Source: Actinomycetospora callitridis (lineage in GTDB: Bacteria; Actinomycetota; Actinomycetes; Mycobacteriales; Pseudonocardiaceae). From it: 64,000 nucleotides of DNA. The notes beneath the pieces were generated by a model. That model was not told where the DNA came from. It saw nothing but the letters and a program-made list of their open reading frames with translations, and did no database searches. The stretch is taken from NCBI RefSeq assembly GCF_028737265.1, contig NZ_JAQZAK010000001.1, forward strand, positions 1,151,455-1,215,454, written 5' to 3'. A program made the translations under genes and the position numbers. Position 1 is the first letter of the stretch; each line of letters starts with the position of its first letter. This document shows positions 8,031 through 17,269 of this stretch, in pieces.

Positions 8031-8857
8031 GCCCAGCCTTCGACCTGGCCGCCTTCGGCCTCCTGGTCGCGGCCGCGGTGGCCGGCGTCGTCGTGGTGTT
8101 CGCGGCGACGCTGGTCGTCGCGCGCGCGGCCGGGCGGCACAGCGTCGTCGACGTGACCTGGGGCCTGGGCTTCGTGGCCGTCGCGGTGATCGCGTACGTG
8201 ACCTCGGGCGTCCTCGGCGTCGGCGACACCGTGGTGCGCACCGTCGTGCTCGCGCTCGTGGCGGTCTGGGGCCTGCGCCTGGCGATCTACATCGGCTGGC
8301 GCAACCACGGGAAGGGCGAGGACCCGCGCTACGCGGAGATGCTCGGCGACGACCACCCGCCGGGCGCGGTGACCGCCTTCGTGCTCCGCAAGGTCTACCT
8401 GCCGCAGGCCGGCGTCATGCTCGTCGTGTCCCTGCCCGTGCTGGCCGCGATGGTGCGGGCGTCGACGGTGCTGCCCGTGGTGATCGTCGGCGCCCTGCTG
8501 TGGCTGGTGGGGTTCGCCTTCGAGTCGGTCGGCGACGCCCAGCTCGCGTCGTTCAAGGCCGACCCGGACAACAAGGGCAAGGTCATGGACTCGGGGCTCT
8601 GGCGCTACACCCGCCACCCGAACTACTTCGGCGACGCCTGCGTCTGGTGGGGCGTCTTCGTCGTCGCGGCGGGCCACCCGCTCGCCCTGGTCACCGTCGT
8701 CGGGCCGCTGCTGATGACGTACCTGCTCACGTCCGTGACGGGCAAGGAGCTCACCGAGAAGTCGATGTCGCAGCGCCCGGGCTACGACGAGTACGTGCGC
8801 CGCACCTCGGGCTTCCTCCCGCTGCCCCCGGGCTCCCGCCCGGCCCGCGCCACGTGA
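8027..8857 (+). CDS. DUF1295 integral membrane protein (steroid 5-alpha-reductase-like fold)
   Basis: This 276-aa protein has about six to seven transmembrane segments. The DUF1295 signature region GLWRYTRHPNYFGD (around residues 187-200) and the C-terminal PGYDEYVRRTSGFLPLPP are both present. The fold is related to membrane reductases and isoprenylcysteine methyltransferases that use NADPH or SAM. Genes of this family sit next to CFA-type methyltransferases in many bacteria, so a reductive or oxidative step on modified acyl chains is plausible but not demonstrated here. The GTG start overlaps the stop of the preceding methyltransferase gene. Confidence 0.88.
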   Translation: MSPAFDLAAFGLLVAAAVAGVVVVFAATLVVARAAGRHSVVDVTWGLGFVAVAVIAYVTSGVLGVGDTVVRTVVLALVAVWGLRLAIYIGWRNHGKGEDPRYAEMLGDDHPPGAVTAFVLRKVYLPQAGVMLVVSLPVLAAMVRASTVLPVVIVGALLWLVGFAFESVGDAQLASFKADPDNKGKVMDSGLWRYTRHPNYFGDACVWWGVFVVAAGHPLALVTVVGPLLMTYLLTSVTGKELTEKSMSQRPGYDEYVRRTSGFLPLPPGSRPARAT

Positions 8858-8894
8858 GGCGGTGCGGACCGGACGGGGCAGAGCCGGGGCGGGG

Positions 8895-9356
8895 TCACGC
8901 GCCCTGGCGCTCGCGCAGGGTCGTGAGGGCGTCGTCCGCGTGCAGGTCGAACTTCATCTCGCTGCCGATCACCTCGAGCACCGTGCGGTCGGTGTCGATG
9001 ACGAAGGTCTTGCGCTTCACCGGCAGCGCCGGCAGCCACGACCGCTTGGCGCCGAACTGCTTGGCGACGGCACCGTCGGGGTCCGAGAGCAGGGGGTAGT
9101 CGAAGGAGTTCGCGGTCGAGAACGTGTGCTGCCTCTCGACCGAGTCGGCGCTGATACCGACGCGCTGGGCCCCCACCGCGGCGAACTCGGATGCGAGGTC
9201 GCGGAAGTGACAGCTCTCCTGGGTGCAGCCGCCCGAGGAGGCCAGGGGGTAGAAGAACAGCACCACCGGACCGTCGGCGAGCAGTCCGGACAGCGTCCGG
9301 CGGGTGCCGGTGTCGTCGGCGAGCTCGAAGTCGGGGGCGATGTCTCCGGCCTTCAT
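8895..9356 (-). CDS. bcp: Thioredoxin-dependent peroxiredoxin (BCP/PrxQ type)
   Basis: This 153-aa AhpC/TSA-fold protein reduces hydroperoxides in the cytosol using a thioredoxin-type donor. The peroxidatic cysteine is C44 and a second cysteine five residues later (C49) matches the 2-Cys atypical BCP arrangement (GGCTQESCHFRD). The usual TPGCT reads SGGCT here. LFFYPLAS before it and GISADS after it are family features. The ATG at 9356 follows a GGAAGGAA site. It stands alone on the minus strand within a set of plus-strand genes. Confidence 0.9.
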   Translation of the reverse strand: MKAGDIAPDFELADDTGTRRTLSGLLADGPVVLFFYPLASSGGCTQESCHFRDLASEFAAVGAQRVGISADSVERQHTFSTANSFDYPLLSDPDGAVAKQFGAKRSWLPALPVKRKTFVIDTDRTVLEVIGSEMKFDLHADDALTTLRERQGA

Positions 9357-9449
9357 GGGGTTCCTTCCGGGGGCAGGGATGTCTCGGCACGCGTACGTCC
9401 CGGGCGCGCGAGGGGTTCGGCGGCCGTGACACGGGCGTGTCGCCGGGCG

Positions 9450-9917
9450 ATGATGGGCCACGATGATGGGGCCGTGGGCACGGTGACCGCGCACCCGGTC
9501 GAGCGGCACCTGCTGCGGGCGCGCGACCTGGCCGACCGTGCCTACGCCGAACCCCTCGACGTGCCCGATCTCGCGCGCGCCGCCGGGCTCAGCACCGCCC
9601 ACTTCAGCGACCGCTTCGCCGCGGCGTTCGGCGTCACCCCCCACGCCTATCTGCTCACGCGTCGGCTGGAACGGGCCGCGGCGCTGCTGCGCCAGACCGA
9701 TCACACGGTGGCCCGGATCTGCGCCGAGGTGGGCCTGAGCAGCGTCGGCAGCTTCACCGTCAGCTTCCGGCGCATGTTCGGGCGCACCCCGACCGCCCAT
9801 CGGACGGCGTTCCCGCCCGCGCACGACCACGCGCTCCTGCCGGAGTGCGTGACGCGCCTCTACGGGCGCCCGCAGAACCGGAGTTCTCGAGAGGACCCGC
9901 GCGTCGCGGATCCCTAA
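9450..9917 (+). CDS. AraC-family transcriptional regulator, DNA-binding domain only
   Basis: This protein of about 155 aa consists almost entirely of the two helix-turn-helix units of the AraC family. Evidence includes DLARAAGLSTAHFSDRFAAAFG for the first unit, VARICAEVGLSSVGSFTVSFRRMFG for the second, and the typical GRTPTAHR ending. There is no ligand-binding domain. Start candidates are ATG 9450, ATG 9453 and GTG 9474; none has a strong ribosome site. It is followed after 10 nt by a VOC-family gene, a frequent pairing in actinobacteria that suggests the regulator controls or senses through that gene. Confidence 0.85.
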   Translation: MMGHDDGAVGTVTAHPVERHLLRARDLADRAYAEPLDVPDLARAAGLSTAHFSDRFAAAFGVTPHAYLLTRRLERAAALLRQTDHTVARICAEVGLSSVGSFTVSFRRMFGRTPTAHRTAFPPAHDHALLPECVTRLYGRPQNRSSREDPRVADP

Positions 9918-9920
9918 CGT
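9915..9920 (+). promoter_or_regulatory. -10 box (TAACGT) for a leaderless VOC gene
   Basis: TAACGT ends 7 nt before the GTG at 9928, the spacing expected when transcription begins at the start codon. It overlaps the TAA stop of the AraC-type gene. Confidence 0.5.
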
Positions 9921-9927
9921 CGGCGCC

Positions 9928-10359
9928 GTGCTCGCCATCCACCGCATCAACGTCTGGGTCCACGACCAGCGGGTCGCCCTGGAGTTCTGGACGCGCAAGG
10001 TCGGGTTCGAGCTCCGGGCGGACGCGACCTTCCCCGAGCTCGGCGGCTTCCGCTGGCTGACCGTCGGGCCACCGGGGCAGGCCGACCTGGAGCTCGTGCT
10101 GATGGCGGTCCCGGAGCCGCCGGTGCTCGCGCGCGAGCAGACCGAGCTCATCCGCTCCGTGATGTCCCAGGGCCTGGCCGGTGCGATCTTCCTGGCGACC
10201 GACGACGTGCGGCGCGACCACGAGCTGCTCACGGCCCGGGGAGTCGAGTTCACCGAACCCCCCGAGGCGCGGCCCTACGGCATCGACGCCGGGTTCCGCG
10301 ATCCCTCGGGCAACCAGGTGCGGCTGACCCAGGTCCTCACGGGCGGGGCTCCGGCATGA
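9928..10359 (+). CDS. VOC-family (glyoxalase/bleomycin-resistance-like) protein
   Basis: The 143-aa sequence has the two beta-alpha-beta-beta-beta modules of vicinal-oxygen-chelate proteins. The first starts IHRINVWVHDQRVALEFWTRKVGFEL and the second ends in GIDAGFRDPSGNQVRLTQ. Metal-dependent isomerase, dioxygenase or binding functions are all possible; the substrate is unknown. The GTG at 9928 has no ribosome-binding site but lies 7 nt behind a TAACGT -10 box, suggesting a leaderless transcript independent of the AraC gene. The stop overlaps the ATG of the next gene (ATGA). Confidence 0.85.
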   Translation: MLAIHRINVWVHDQRVALEFWTRKVGFELRADATFPELGGFRWLTVGPPGQADLELVLMAVPEPPVLAREQTELIRSVMSQGLAGAIFLATDDVRRDHELLTARGVEFTEPPEARPYGIDAGFRDPSGNQVRLTQVLTGGAPA

Positions 10360-10952
10360 GCACCAGCACGCTCGACGCCCTGGTCGCGGCCGAGTTCACG
10401 GCGTTGGCGGACGCGCTCGAGCCGCTCGGGCCCGACCGCTGGTCGGCGGACTCGCTGTGTGCGGGGTGGACGGTCGCCCACGTCGTCGCCCACCTGACGA
10501 TGGCCGCGCGCTACCCGGCCGACCGCTTCGCGGCCGAGCTCGCCGCCGACGGGTACGACTTCACCCGCACCTCCGACCGCCTCGCGGCGGCCGACGGGAC
10601 GCTGCTGCCCACCGCGCTGATCGCGGACCTGCGCAGCGACACGATGGCCTCCTTCGCCCAGCCCGGTGGCGGGATGGCCGGCTCGCTGAGCCACGTGGTG
10701 ATCCACGGACTCGACGTGACGGTGCCGCTGGCCCTCGGGCGGGTCGGTGCCGACGAGGCCGCCGCGGCGGTCCTCGATCAGCTCGTCGCCCCGGGCGGGC
10801 GCACCGTCTTCGGAGTCGACACGGCCGGTCTCGCCCTCAGCGCCACCGACCTGGCCTGGACGCACGGGCGGGGGACGCCGGTGGCCGCGAGCGCCGCCGA
10901 GCTGATCCTCGCGCTCGCCGGCAGGCAGGGTGGCGCGCGCCTCGTCCGCTGA
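10356..10952 (+). CDS. Maleylpyruvate isomerase family mycothiol-dependent enzyme (DinB-like)
   Basis: This 198-aa protein matches the actinobacterial TIGR03083/MDMPI_N group. Features are LCAGWTVAHVVAHLTMAARYP (metal-ligand histidines near H42 and H46) and a later VVIHGLDVTVPL, giving the three-histidine DinB metal site. Members use mycothiol as cofactor in isomerisation, detoxification or transfer reactions; the substrate is not predictable. The start overlaps the stop of the VOC gene by ATGA, indicating one operon with it. Confidence 0.85.
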   Translation: MSTSTLDALVAAEFTALADALEPLGPDRWSADSLCAGWTVAHVVAHLTMAARYPADRFAAELAADGYDFTRTSDRLAAADGTLLPTALIADLRSDTMASFAQPGGGMAGSLSHVVIHGLDVTVPLALGRVGADEAAAAVLDQLVAPGGRTVFGVDTAGLALSATDLAWTHGRGTPVAASAAELILALAGRQGGARLVR

Positions 10953-11000
10953 GGCGCCTCCCGGCCCGCGTCCCCACGCCGCAGGCCGCAGGATGGAGAC

Positions 11001-11705
11001 GTGACGCTCCCGCGCCTCGACCGCGTCCGCCCCGCCACCCGGCGTCCCGTGACCGGCGCCGTCGTCGTCCTCCACGGCGGGAGCCCGGACAACCGGGACG
11101 CCGCCGACGGCCTGCGGCTGCCCTACCTGCGGATGGTGCCGTTCGCGCGGAGCCTCGCGTCCGCCGGAGCCCGCCGCGGGGTGGACGTCGGCCTGCTGCG
11201 CTACCGCTACCGCGGCTGGAACGCCCCCGACCTCGACCCCGTGCAGGACGCCCGCTGGGCCCTGCGCGACCTGCGGCAGCGTCACGGCGACGTGCCCGTC
11301 GTGCTGGTCGGGCACTCGATGGGCGGGCGCGCCGCACTGCGCGTCGGCGGCGACGAGGGCGTGGTCGGCGTCGCCGGGCTGGCGCCGTGGATCGAGCGCG
11401 GCGAGCCCTGGGAGCACCTCGCGGGCCGGACGGTGCTGATCGCCCACGGCGACCGCGAGCGCATGACCTCCCCGCAGGCCTCCCGGTGGTTCGCCGGCCG
11501 GGTGGCGACGATCTCCGATCGCGTCGCCCGCTTCGACGTCCTCGGCGACGGCCACACGATGCTGCGGCGGGCGTCCGACTGGCACGACCTCGTCACACAC
11601 TTCGCCCTCGGGGCCCTCGGACTCGAACCGTTCACCGAGCCCGTCGCGAAAGCGATGGCGGCAGGGGATCCGGAGGGACTGGAGGTCCCCCTGGAGAATC
11701 CGTAG
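11001..11705 (+). CDS. Alpha/beta hydrolase
   Basis: The 234-aa protein has the hydrolase nucleophile elbow GHSMGG (about residues 103-108), an oxyanion region VVVLHGGSPDN near the N-terminus and a late DGHTML carrying the likely catalytic histidine. LIAHGDRERM supplies the acidic-residue region. It resembles small serine esterases or lipases of the Hydrolase_4 kind; the substrate is unknown. The start is a GTG at 11001 with GATGGAG upstream. It lies immediately before the FAD oxidoreductase/DUF1365 pair. Confidence 0.82.
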   Translation: MTLPRLDRVRPATRRPVTGAVVVLHGGSPDNRDAADGLRLPYLRMVPFARSLASAGARRGVDVGLLRYRYRGWNAPDLDPVQDARWALRDLRQRHGDVPVVLVGHSMGGRAALRVGGDEGVVGVAGLAPWIERGEPWEHLAGRTVLIAHGDRERMTSPQASRWFAGRVATISDRVARFDVLGDGHTMLRRASDWHDLVTHFALGALGLEPFTEPVAKAMAAGDPEGLEVPLENP

Positions 11706-11726
11706 GGATTCGGGTGAGGAGCAGGC

Positions 11727-12968
11727 ATGCGGGAGCGGGTCGCGGTCATCGGTGCGGGGGTCTCGGGACTCACCGCGGCCTACCTGCTCCAGCGGCGGTA
11801 CGACGTCACCCTGTTCGAGGCGGAAGGTCGTCTCGGCGGGCACGCGCACACCCACGAGCTCGACACCGTCGCGGTCGACTCCGGGTTCATCGTCCACAAC
11901 GACGTCACCTACCCGAACCTGCTGCGGCTGTTCTCCGAGCTCGGGGTCGCGACGCAGGACTCCGAGATGAGCATGAGCGTCCGCGACGAGGCCACCGGCC
12001 TCGAGTACGCGGGCGCCCGGGGCGTGCAGGGTCTCTTCGCCCAGCCGCGCAACCTCGCGAACCCGCGCTACCTGCGGATGCTCGGCGAGGTCCTGCGCTT
12101 CCACCGCCAGGCCCGCGCGGTGGTGGACGGATCGTCGCCGCTCGCCGAGAACGTCACGTTCGGCGAGTTCCTCGACGCCGGCGGCTACTCGCCCTACTTC
12201 GTCGAGACCTTCGCGGTGCCGGTGGTGTCCGCGGTCTGGTCGTCGGGGCCGGAGCTCTCGCGGCAGTACCCGGCGCGCTACCTGTTCACGTTCCTCGCGA
12301 ACCACGGCATGCTCTCGATCGGCGGTTCGCACCGCTGGCGAACCGTCGTCGGCGGCTCGCGCACCTACGTCGAGCGGGCCGCGAAGGGCCTGTCGGCGGT
12401 GGAGGTGTCGACGCCGGTCCGGGCGGTGGTGCGCAGCGGGGACGAGGTGCGCGTCCGCGACGACGCCGACGTCGAGCGCCGCTTCGACCGCGTCGTCGTC
12501 GCCACCCACGCCCCGGACGCGCTGCGCCTGCTCTTCGCGCCGACCGCCGAGCAGGTCTCGGTGCTCGGGGCCTTCCGCTACTCGCCCAACGAGACCCTGC
12601 TGCACACCGACACCTCGGTGCTCCCGCGCGCCGAGGGGGCCCGGGCGTCGTGGAACCTGCTGCGCGTGCCGGGGGAGTCGAAGGTGCTGGTCAGCTACGA
12701 CATGACGCGGCTGATGCGGTTGCCCGGACTCGAGACCTACGTCGTCACCCTCAACGCGACCGACCGGATCGACCCGTCGAAGGTCATCGCCCGCATGGAC
12801 TACGAGCACCCCGCCTACACCCCGGAGTCGGTCGCGGCCCAGAACCGGTTGCCGGGCCTGAACGACGACCGGATCGCCTTCGCCGGCGCGTACCAGGGCT
12901 GGGGCTTCCACGAGGACGGTTGCGCCTCGGGGGTGCGCGCCGCCGCCGCCCTCGGCGTGACGTGGTGA
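11727..12968 (+). CDS. FAD-dependent oxidoreductase (amine-oxidase fold), acyl-lipid modification type
   Basis: This 413-aa flavoprotein begins with the dinucleotide-binding VAVIGAGVSGLTAAYLL. LGGHAHTHEL follows, and the C-terminal region has FAGAYQGWGFHEDGCASG, which is typical of the NAD(P)/FAD-binding proteins beside DUF1365 genes (Rv0449c-like). Relatives in such clusters act on phospholipid acyl chains together with CFA-type methyltransferases, in cyclopropane, methyl-branched or furan fatty-acid formation. The ATG follows GAGGAG. The stop overlaps the DUF1365 start (GTGA), showing tight coupling. Confidence 0.9.
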   Translation: MRERVAVIGAGVSGLTAAYLLQRRYDVTLFEAEGRLGGHAHTHELDTVAVDSGFIVHNDVTYPNLLRLFSELGVATQDSEMSMSVRDEATGLEYAGARGVQGLFAQPRNLANPRYLRMLGEVLRFHRQARAVVDGSSPLAENVTFGEFLDAGGYSPYFVETFAVPVVSAVWSSGPELSRQYPARYLFTFLANHGMLSIGGSHRWRTVVGGSRTYVERAAKGLSAVEVSTPVRAVVRSGDEVRVRDDADVERRFDRVVVATHAPDALRLLFAPTAEQVSVLGAFRYSPNETLLHTDTSVLPRAEGARASWNLLRVPGESKVLVSYDMTRLMRLPGLETYVVTLNATDRIDPSKVIARMDYEHPAYTPESVAAQNRLPGLNDDRIAFAGAYQGWGFHEDGCASGVRAAAALGVTW

Positions 12969-13714
12969 GCTGGCTCTACGAGGCCGAGGTCGGGCACCAG
13001 CGCCGCGAGGGCCTCGACGACGCCTTCACCCACCGGCTGTACCTGTGGCTCGTCGACCTCGACGACCTGCCCCGCCTGCCCGCGCCGCTCCGGCCGTTCG
13101 CGCGGTTCCGGGCCGCCGACCACATCGGGCACCCCGACCGCACGATCCGCGAGAACCTCGACGCGTTCCTCGCCGCGCGGGGGATGGAGCGGCCCGCGCG
13201 GGTCCTCATGCTCGCCCACGCCCGCGTGCTCGGGTGGGTGTTCAACCCGATCACGCTCTACTGGTGCCGCGACGCCGACGGCGCGCTCGTCGCCGTCGTC
13301 GCCGAGGTGCACAACACCTACGGCGGGCGCCACCACTACCTGCTCGACGTCTCCGACGACCCGGAGGCCGGCCGCGCCCGCGTCGACAAGGACTTCTACG
13401 TCTCGCCGTTCTTCCCCGTCGACGGCGAGTACCGGATGCGCGTGCCGGAGCCGGGGGAGACGCTCTCGGCGACGATCGTGCTGCGCCGCGAGGGCGGGAC
13501 GGCGTTCGTCGCCACGCTGCGCGGCCGGCGGCGCCCCGTCACGGCGCGCACGGTGCTCGCCGCCGTCCTGCGGCACCCGGCGGTGACGCTGCGCGTATCG
13601 GCGGCCATCCGGCACCGGGGCCTCCGGTTGTGGGCCCGCGGCCTGCCGGTGATCGCCCGCCGTCCCGTCGACACCGGGCGCGGGCTCGATCAGCTCGCCC
13701 CGACCCGGCGCTGA
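12965..13714 (+). CDS. DUF1365 domain-containing protein
   Basis: This 249-aa protein is a full-length DUF1365 (Rv0448c-like). Conserved stretches are HRLYLWLVDLDDL, VLGWVFNPITLYWC, AEVHNTYGGRHHYLL and KDFYVSPFFPVDGEYRM. The family is almost always encoded next to an amine-oxidase-type flavoprotein and a CFA-type methyltransferase and is thought to work with them in acyl-chain modification; its chemistry is not established. Two adjacent in-frame GTGs (12962, 12965) are possible starts; the second overlaps the upstream stop. A very stable hairpin follows the stop. Confidence 0.9.
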   Translation: MSWLYEAEVGHQRREGLDDAFTHRLYLWLVDLDDLPRLPAPLRPFARFRAADHIGHPDRTIRENLDAFLAARGMERPARVLMLAHARVLGWVFNPITLYWCRDADGALVAVVAEVHNTYGGRHHYLLDVSDDPEAGRARVDKDFYVSPFFPVDGEYRMRVPEPGETLSATIVLRREGGTAFVATLRGRRRPVTARTVLAAVLRHPAVTLRVSAAIRHRGLRLWARGLPVIARRPVDTGRGLDQLAPTRR

Positions 13715-13722
13715 GGCGGTTA

Positions 13723-13761
13723 CTGGCTGGTAGCGCTCGCTCGGCGAGCGATACCAGCCAG
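13723..13761. terminator. Rho-independent-like hairpin after the FAD/DUF1365 operon
   Basis: CTGGCTGGTA-g-CGCTCGC pairs with GCGAGCG-a-TACCAGCCAG across a 3-nt loop: 17 bp with one internal mismatch. It starts 9 nt after the DUF1365 stop and ends 22 nt before the GNAT start. No U-tract follows. Confidence 0.75.
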
Positions 13762-13783
13762 AAGGCAGGCACACTGCCTCGCC

Positions 13784-14311
13784 GTGACCGCTCCGCTCAC
13801 CATCCGCGTCGCCGAGGCCGCCGACGTGGACTCCCTGCTCGCCCTCGTGCACAGCGCCTACCGGGGTCCGTCGGGCCGCGAGGGCTGGACGTCCGAGGCC
13901 GACCTCATCGACGGCCCGCGCACCACCCGCGAGCTGCTCGCCGCCGACGTGGCCGACCCGTCGATCTCCGTGCTCGTCGCCGGCGACCTGCTCGGCTGCG
14001 CCGCCGTCACCCACGAGGCCAGCGCGTCGACGGCGTCGTTCGGCCTGTTCGCGGTGCGGCCCGGTCTCCAGGGCGGGGGCGTCGGGTCGGCGCTCCTCGC
14101 CGCGGCCGAGGACCACGCCCGCGAACGGGGTGCGACGGTCATGGAGATGCTCGTCATCGACCGCCGCGAGGAGCTCATCGCCTGGTACGAGCGCCGGGGC
14201 TACGCGCGCACGGGGGAGACCCGCCCGTTCCCCTACGGCGCGGAGGGCGTGGGCGAGCCGCGGGACGACGACTTCAGGTTCGCCGTGCTCGCCAAGAATC
14301 TGGGACGCTGA
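13784..14311 (+). CDS. GNAT-family N-acetyltransferase
   Basis: This 175-aa protein has the GNAT acetyl-CoA-binding signature. FAVRPGLQGGGVGSALLAAAEDHA is motif A with the Q-x-x-G-x-G/A-type loop, and AWYERRGYARTGETRPFPY is motif B. An opening TIRVAEAADVDSLLALVHSAY is typical of small-molecule or amino-acid acetyltransferases. The substrate is unknown. The start is a GTG at 13784 after the preceding hairpin. It is followed almost without a gap by the HhH-GPD gene. Confidence 0.85.
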   Translation: MTAPLTIRVAEAADVDSLLALVHSAYRGPSGREGWTSEADLIDGPRTTRELLAADVADPSISVLVAGDLLGCAAVTHEASASTASFGLFAVRPGLQGGGVGSALLAAAEDHARERGATVMEMLVIDRREELIAWYERRGYARTGETRPFPYGAEGVGEPRDDDFRFAVLAKNLGR

Positions 14312-14315
14312 CCCG

Positions 14316-14906
14316 GTGCCCGACCTGACCCTCGCGCAGGACGCCGACGCCGACGCGGTCCTGAGCTCGAACCCGCTCGCGCTGCTCATCGGCATGCTGC
14401 TCGACCAGCAGTTCCCGATGGAGCGCGCGTTCGCCTCGCCCGCCCTGCTCACCGAGCGCCTCGGCGGCCCGCTCACGGCCGCCGGGATCGCCGAGTACGA
14501 CACCGAGGCCCTCGTCGCCGCGTTCACCGGCCCGCCGGCGCTGCACCGCTACCCGCGCTCGATGGCCGAGCGGGTGCAGGCGCTGTGCCGGACGATCGTG
14601 GCCGACTGGGGCGGCGAGGTCGAGCGCCTCTGGACGGACGCCGCCGACGGGCGCACGGTGCTCGCGAACCTGCAGTCGCTGCCCGGCTTCGGCAAGCAGA
14701 AGGCGCAGATCTTCACGGCGCTGCTCGGCAAGCAGTGCGACGTGCGCCCGGAGGGCTGGCGCGAGGCCGCGGGCTCGTACGGCGACGACGGCTCGCGCCG
14801 CTCGATCGCCGACGTCGTCGACCCCGTCACGCTCGGCGAGGTGCGCGAGTTCAAGCAGGCGCAGAAGAAGGCGGCCAAGGCCGCGAAGGCCGACGCGCCC
14901 TCCTGA
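14316..14906 (+). CDS. HhH-GPD family base-excision DNA repair protein
   Basis: This 196-aa protein belongs to the actinobacterial TIGR03252-type HhH-GPD group. LLIGMLLDQQFPMERAF opens the helical fold and LQSLPGFGKQKAQIFTALL (about residues 120-138) is the helix-hairpin-helix. These proteins are related to DNA glycosylases. The usual catalytic aspartate region is replaced by GSYGDDGSRRSIADV, so glycosylase activity cannot be assumed. The C-terminus is a lysine/alanine tail that may bind DNA. The GTG start lies 4 nt after the acetyltransferase stop. Confidence 0.82.
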   Translation: MPDLTLAQDADADAVLSSNPLALLIGMLLDQQFPMERAFASPALLTERLGGPLTAAGIAEYDTEALVAAFTGPPALHRYPRSMAERVQALCRTIVADWGGEVERLWTDAADGRTVLANLQSLPGFGKQKAQIFTALLGKQCDVRPEGWREAAGSYGDDGSRRSIADVVDPVTLGEVREFKQAQKKAAKAAKADAPS

Positions 14907-14994
14907 TCGCCCCCAGGTGGCGCCCGGGGCGCCCAGGGTTGACTCTGATGGGTGCGGGCACCCGCGCAAGAGCGGTGCCGAGGAGGCGACGAGC

Positions 14995-15420
14995 GTGAAC
15001 CGACGTCAGGACGACGACGGGCCGATCCTGATCACTCAGGCCCAGGTCTCGTACGACGAGGAGTTCGCGGCGCGCAAGAAGCGCTATTCGCTGATCATGG
15101 CGTGCCGCATCCCGTGCCTCATCCTCGCCGGGGTCTTCGGCATCGCCTTCCAGTGGCCCTGGGTCGCGGTCGCGTTCATCGTGCTGTCGGTGCCGCTGCC
15201 GTGGGTCGCGGTGCTCATCGCGAACGACCGCCCGCCGAAGAAGGCCGAGAAGGCCAACCGCTACCGCAAGAGCCACCGCGAGCTCGACAGCGTGCCCGAC
15301 GCGCAGATCATCGAGGCCGCCGAGGTGCTCGACCGGCGCGACCAGCGCACCGAGTGGCCCCGCCAGTCCCAGCAGGACGGCCCGGCCCACGAACCACCGC
15401 GCACGGGCACCGGGGGCTGA
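14995..15420 (+). CDS. DUF3099 domain-containing membrane protein
   Basis: The 141-aa protein starts with VNRRQDDDGPILITQAQVSYDEE, has two transmembrane segments close together (about residues 36-75) and a basic, proline-rich cytoplasmic tail. This layout matches actinobacterial DUF3099 proteins of unknown function. The GTG follows GAGGAGG. A hairpin between its stop and the converging DUF1996 gene may terminate both. Confidence 0.85.
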   Translation: MNRRQDDDGPILITQAQVSYDEEFAARKKRYSLIMACRIPCLILAGVFGIAFQWPWVAVAFIVLSVPLPWVAVLIANDRPPKKAEKANRYRKSHRELDSVPDAQIIEAAEVLDRRDQRTEWPRQSQQDGPAHEPPRTGTGG

Positions 15421-15435
15421 TCCTCGCCTCGGCGC

Positions 15436-15460
15436 GTCCCGGACCGTGACGTCCGGACGG
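15436..15460. terminator. Hairpin between convergent DUF3099 and DUF1996 genes
   Basis: CGTCC-c-GGAC and GTCCGGACG pair over 9 bp with one bulged base around cgtgac. It sits in a 58-nt gap between two stop codons, so it can act on both strands. Confidence 0.5.
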
Positions 15461-15478
15461 TCGATGTCCTGACCCGCG

Positions 15479-17227
<1,749 letters not shown>

Positions 17228-17263
17228 GACCCTCCGTCCGACACCCCGGCCTCCGCGTCGCGG

Positions 17264-17269
17264 ACGCTA
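17264..17269 (-). promoter_or_regulatory. -10 box (TAGCGT) upstream of the DUF1996 gene
   Basis: TAGCGT on the minus strand predicts RNA starting near 17257, about 30 nt before the ATG. It overlaps the end of the upstream membrane-protein gene. Confidence 0.4.

Noticed and set aside
10457..12964. A long plus-strand frame extending the DUF1365 gene upstream
   Set aside because: The upstream part is out of frame with three recognised genes and is low-complexity Arg/Pro-rich; DUF1365 begins at the GTG overlapping the flavoprotein stop.
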